From Candidatus Magnetocorallium paracelense (GTDB lineage: Bacteria > Nitrospirota > Thermodesulfovibrionia > Thermodesulfovibrionales > Magnetobacteriaceae), in assembly GCA_029001845.1 (NCBI GenBank), contig JAREWP010000079.1, positions 42,197 through 106,196 of the forward strand: 64,000 nucleotides of DNA, written 5' to 3'. Each line of letters starts with the position of its first letter. Position 1 is the first letter of the stretch. This document shows, piece by piece, positions 61,048 to 64,000 of the stretch. The notes below the pieces were generated by a model. It was not told where the DNA came from, did no database searches, and was given only the letters and a program-made list of their open reading frames with translations. A program made the position numbers and the translations under genes.

Positions 61048-61197
61048 GTGAAAAACTCGATGTATTTAAAAAACAAAACGCAAAGTCCCTTTACTTTTGC
61101 TTATCAATGGAGCTAAGATTAATGAAAATTTTTATAACTGTTCACAGCGAACTTTTAACAATACTAAGCTTTTCAGACAAATATTCAGGGAGGTGCA

Positions 61198-61929
61198 ATG
61201 AATTTTTCCGAGGAAGAATTAAAACGATACAACAGACAGATGATGATGGAGGGCTGGGGAGAAGAGACTCAGCAAAAATTGAAGAACACGACTGTTTTCG
61301 TAGCCGGAGCAGGGGGATTGGGATCACCGGTTTCAATTTATCTGGCAGTTGCCGGAGTCGGTAAAATCAGGATATGCGACTTTGACTCACCGGACCGGTC
61401 GAATTTAAACAGACAAATACTCCACGATCACACCAGAATCGGAACCAATAAGGCTGTGTCAGGAAAGCAGACGCTGGAAAGACTCAATCCTGATGTCGAG
61501 ATTACGGCTTTTACAGACAAAATAGTGGAAGAAAACGTTGATGAACTTGTAGGAGAATCGAGCATAATAATGGACTGCATGGATAACTTTCCTACCAGAT
61601 ATGTTTTAAATAAATGTGCTATCAGAAAGGGGATACCCCTTGTATATGGAAGTATATGGGGGATGGAAGGACGATTGTCATTTATTGAATCTCCTGAAAC
61701 GGCATGCCTTCAATGCATTTTCCCTGAATCGCCTCCGCCGGGGACATTCCCGGTAGTAGGCGCTACGCCTGGCGTTATAGGAAGTCTTCAGGCAATTGAG
61801 GCTTTGAAATACATGACCGGTCAGGGATCGAATATTAAAGGTAAGCTTCTGGTGTGGGATGGTTTTAATGTAACATTCAGAACCTACAGAGTGCCAAAAG
61901 ACCCGGGTTGTCCTACATGCGGGGGATAG
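61198..61929 (+). CDS. ThiF/MoeB/HesA-type adenylyltransferase
   Basis: E1-like enzyme of 243 residues that adenylates the C-terminal glycine of a ubiquitin-like sulfur carrier (ThiS, MoaD or relative). ATP site VFVAGAGGLGSPVSIYLA, DFDSPDRSNLNRQILH with catalytic Arg, TNKAVSGKQTLERLNP with Lys, IIMDCMDNFPTRYVLN, and a four-Cys zinc site (CLQC and CPTC). GGGAGGTG precedes the ATG. There is no carrier gene next door, so thiamine, molybdopterin and other pathways cannot be told apart. Confidence 0.9.
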   Translation: MNFSEEELKRYNRQMMMEGWGEETQQKLKNTTVFVAGAGGLGSPVSIYLAVAGVGKIRICDFDSPDRSNLNRQILHDHTRIGTNKAVSGKQTLERLNPDVEITAFTDKIVEENVDELVGESSIIMDCMDNFPTRYVLNKCAIRKGIPLVYGSIWGMEGRLSFIESPETACLQCIFPESPPPGTFPVVGATPGVIGSLQAIEALKYMTGQGSNIKGKLLVWDGFNVTFRTYRVPKDPGCPTCGG

Positions 61930-61979
61930 ATATTTCATTGTAAAGGACTACCGAGATTGTAAAAAAGGCTTTGTGTCAT

Positions 61980-63659
61980 ATGGATTTGGATAAAGAACTA
62001 TTGAATGCCGTATTTAAGATATCTGAAGATGCTATTATTGTGTGTGACCATGATAATAAAATCATCAGGGCGAATACCTCTTTTAACGACCTTGCCGGCT
62101 ACAGCGAATCGGAGGTTTTAGGGAGACATCTATTCAAAAAGGACGAGAGAAACAGAGAACGCTCTTTTATCGAAATACTGAGTACACGGGATGAAGAAGC
62201 TCTCTCCTGGAGCGGCAGGGTCATGATTCGTCGGAAAAACGGCGAAGCAAAGCTCTCGGAAGCTGTAAGCTATACGATTCTGGACGAACACCGAACACCT
62301 CAAAAACGCCTGACAATCATTCGAATTATCCCCGACAGGATGGCGGAGGTGACCGGAACGGAAATCAACCCCCAGTACGATCCTCTTACCGGTTTACCTA
62401 ATGCAAATTTACTCAATGACAGGTTAAATCAAGCTACTATCGCGGCAAATCGTGAGCAGAAGTCCGTTGCCGTCCTCCTGATCGGCCTCGATCGCTTTAA
62501 CATGGTAAACGATGGACTGGGATTTGAAATGGGAGACCTGGTTCTTAAAGAAATCGGCGCCAGATTTGCAGGTACGATACGTAAGAGCGATACAATCGCA
62601 AGATTCGAAGGGGACCGTTTCTGTCTTGTTATGATTGTAGCCTCCAGCGACGACTCCGTAATTGTAGCCGAGAAGATACTCAAGGCAATGCAAACGCCGG
62701 TGGAGGTGGCAGGCAGCGAAATTTATTTGACCGCCAGTATTGGAATAAGCATTTTCCCCGCCGACAGCGATAGCGGATTCAATTTGTTAAAGCACTCCGA
62801 AAGCGCCATGCGACATATCAAAAAGAGTGGAGGAGGCGGATACCAGTTTTATTCCGGCGAAATGAATGTTAAGGCCAAACAGAGGATCGACCTCGAAAAC
62901 AGTCTTAGACATGCAATGGAGCATAACGAGTTTGTTCTTTATTATCAACCGAAAGTAGATATAGTGACTGACAAGATAGTGGGCGCCGAAGCGTTGATAC
63001 GCTGGAAGCACCCTGAAAGGGGGCTGGTGCCTCCCGGAGATTTTATTCCCGTTGCCGAAGAGAGCGGTTTGATTATATCGATAGGAGAGTGGGTGCTCAG
63101 AAAGGCCTGCATGCAGTGTCTCTCCTGGCGGGAAAAGGGGTTGCCTTCCATTCGTATTTCTATAAATGTAGTGGCGCCGCAATTCAGATCGAAAAGAATT
63201 GTCGATCAAATAACCGAGACTTTGGAAGAGACCGGCCTTCCCCCTCACTGTCTGGAACTTGAAATTACGGAAAGCATACTGATGGGCGAACCTCTGATTA
63301 TTGTCGAGACCTTAAATCAACTCCGCAAAATGGGGATCAGTATATCTATAGACGACTTTGGTACAGGTTACTCGAGTCTTAGTTATTTAAGCAGATTTCC
63401 CATCAATACTCTAAAGATTGACAGGGCCTTTATTTTCGATCTCCAGAAAAACCATCAGAATGCAGAAATTACCAGAGCTATTATCGGACTGTCCCGCAGC
63501 CTCAACCTCGAAGTCGTCGCCGAAGGCGCAGAACTTCTCGAACATATAGACTTTCTCAGAGAGCAGGGCTGTGACACGGTTCAGGGATTCTTTTACAGCA
63601 AACCTGTTTCCTCTGATGAATTCGAAACTCTTTTAAGAGATGGTTTTCAGAAAGTGTAG
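61980..63659 (+). CDS. PAS-GGDEF-EAL protein, probable c-di-GMP phosphodiesterase
   Basis: Protein of 559 residues from the ATG at 61980 (an in-frame TTG lies at 61971). PAS domain (about 5-125), then a GGDEF domain whose active site reads RFEGDRF instead of GGDEF, so it is inactive as a cyclase though it might bind GTP. The EAL domain (about 300-555) is intact: AEALIRWKHPERG, RISINVVAPQF, LELEITES, SIDDFGTGYSSLSYL, LKIDRAF and VVAEGAEL hold the metal and catalytic residues. It should cleave c-di-GMP to pGpG. No transmembrane segment. Starts 50 bases after the ThiF/MoeB gene in the same direction. Confidence 0.93.
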   Translation: MDLDKELLNAVFKISEDAIIVCDHDNKIIRANTSFNDLAGYSESEVLGRHLFKKDERNRERSFIEILSTRDEEALSWSGRVMIRRKNGEAKLSEAVSYTILDEHRTPQKRLTIIRIIPDRMAEVTGTEINPQYDPLTGLPNANLLNDRLNQATIAANREQKSVAVLLIGLDRFNMVNDGLGFEMGDLVLKEIGARFAGTIRKSDTIARFEGDRFCLVMIVASSDDSVIVAEKILKAMQTPVEVAGSEIYLTASIGISIFPADSDSGFNLLKHSESAMRHIKKSGGGGYQFYSGEMNVKAKQRIDLENSLRHAMEHNEFVLYYQPKVDIVTDKIVGAEALIRWKHPERGLVPPGDFIPVAEESGLIISIGEWVLRKACMQCLSWREKGLPSIRISINVVAPQFRSKRIVDQITETLEETGLPPHCLELEITESILMGEPLIIVETLNQLRKMGISISIDDFGTGYSSLSYLSRFPINTLKIDRAFIFDLQKNHQNAEITRAIIGLSRSLNLEVVAEGAELLEHIDFLREQGCDTVQGFFYSKPVSSDEFETLLRDGFQKV

Positions 63660-63710
63660 TGGGATTCCTTTAATTCATCTGGAAAATAGACTCAAAAGGA
63701 CTTAATTAAA

Positions 63711-63745
63711 ATAACCACGAAGGGCACGAAGAAATAAGAAAAAAA
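63711..63745. repeat. Repeat G2 (left arm)
   Basis: AACCACGAAGGGCACGAAGA, identical over its core to the left arm at 41099. The matching right arm is not present; the IS66-like element begins directly after, so the insertion may have split the palindrome. Confidence 0.75.
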
Positions 63746-63748
63746 ATT

Positions 63749-64000
63749 GTAACTACTCAGGTAGTCATTAAAAAAGATAATTATGTGAATATAATTTAGT
63801 GGACCTGTGGCATCTCATTATGTCATACTATCCATTATGAAGGAGAAGCCAACTCGGGAAGAGCTCATAAAGCTGTCAGAAACAACCCCTGTTGTATTGG
63901 TAGACATAATCATAAAGCTCACCAACCGAATAGAAGAACTTGAAGAAAGAATAAACAAAAACAGTTCCAACAGCAATAAGCCTCCATCATCCGACGTATT
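63749..64000 (+). mobile_element. IS66-family insertion sequence, left end, runs off window
   Basis: GTAACTACTCAGGTAG at 63749 looks like the terminal inverted repeat, followed by an 80-base leader and a transposase gene starting at 63837. The same end sequence bounds the family F repeats. The right end lies outside the window. Confidence 0.75.
63837..64000 (+). CDS. IS66-family transposase (TnpC), N-terminal part
   Basis: 54 codons visible. ATG at 63837, then TREELIKLSETTPVVLVDII, KLTNRIEELEERI and NKNSSNSNKPPSSDV, the N-terminal leucine-zipper-like helix and NSSNSSKPPSSD signature of IS66 transposases. No tnpA or tnpB gene lies upstream, so the element belongs to the single-gene (ISBst12-like) group. 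Gene continues beyond the window. Confidence 0.88.
   Translation, partial: MKEKPTREELIKLSETTPVVLVDIIIKLTNRIEELEERINKNSSNSNKPPSSDV

Overview
The window reads as chromosome of a Gram-negative, probably anaerobic or microaerophilic bacterium. Evidence: an outer-membrane porin with signal peptide, a periplasmic DegP-type protease, a reverse rubrerythrin, fused electron-transfer flavoproteins under a sigma-54 promoter, a NifX-like protein and a DUF4416 gene. I associate this mix with Desulfobacterota or Nitrospirota-like lineages, but no marker here fixes the phylum. No tRNA or rRNA gene was seen.

Layout. 1-1874: 3' part of a transglutaminase-like gene. 2108-5904: a TroA/YtgA-type metal ABC transporter whose permease carries a DtxR-like domain. 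5905-7440: a repeat-filled gap. 7441-9534: a CRISPR array of 32 repeats with no cas genes. 9649-18148 (minus strand): a toxin-antitoxin pair with a broken toxin, dtd, DUF4416, a GGDEF response regulator and a large hybrid kinase, then recO, DUF151 and era. 18517-19945: a pterin-synthase-like protein and a glycosyltransferase. 20227-24489: a kinase, then a NifX-like protein coupled to a dual cyclic-nucleotide-domain protein. 25008-31248: a PAS sigma-54 activator divergent from a fused EtfBA / fused EtfCX pair and a Cys-rich protein. 31480-33781: rubrerythrin, Nudix hydrolase, ADP-ribosylglycohydrolase. 34267-52584: mostly signalling (five kinases, an RHH-CRP regulator, a chemoreceptor, an HD-GYP protein), with an antiporter/S41 protease pair. 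52728-63659: porin, TPR protein, gatC, a divergent UvrD-like helicase, DegP, YebC, ComFB, a ThiF/MoeB protein and a PAS-GGDEF-EAL protein. 63749-64000: the left end of an IS66-family element.

How it works together. Signalling dominates: seven histidine kinases, none beside a DNA-binding response regulator of the classical type. The outputs that are visible are c-di-GMP enzymes (GGDEF, HD-GYP, EAL), a probable c-di-nucleotide receptor (ComFB), a chemoreceptor, a CRP-like regulator and a sigma-54 activator.

Intergenic DNA is filled with short dispersed repeats. I define families A (about 140 bp, AGCTGACAGCTGATAGCTGA ends), B (about 160 bp, GTAACTGT ends), C (about 125 bp double palindrome), D (about 123 bp, CATTAACTTAAGG ends), E (ATGTAGCCGC palindrome), F (about 145 bp, GTAACTACT ends) and G (AACCACGAAGGGCACGAAG). 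Family F shares its end sequence with the IS66-like element at the right edge and is probably a MITE derived from such an element.
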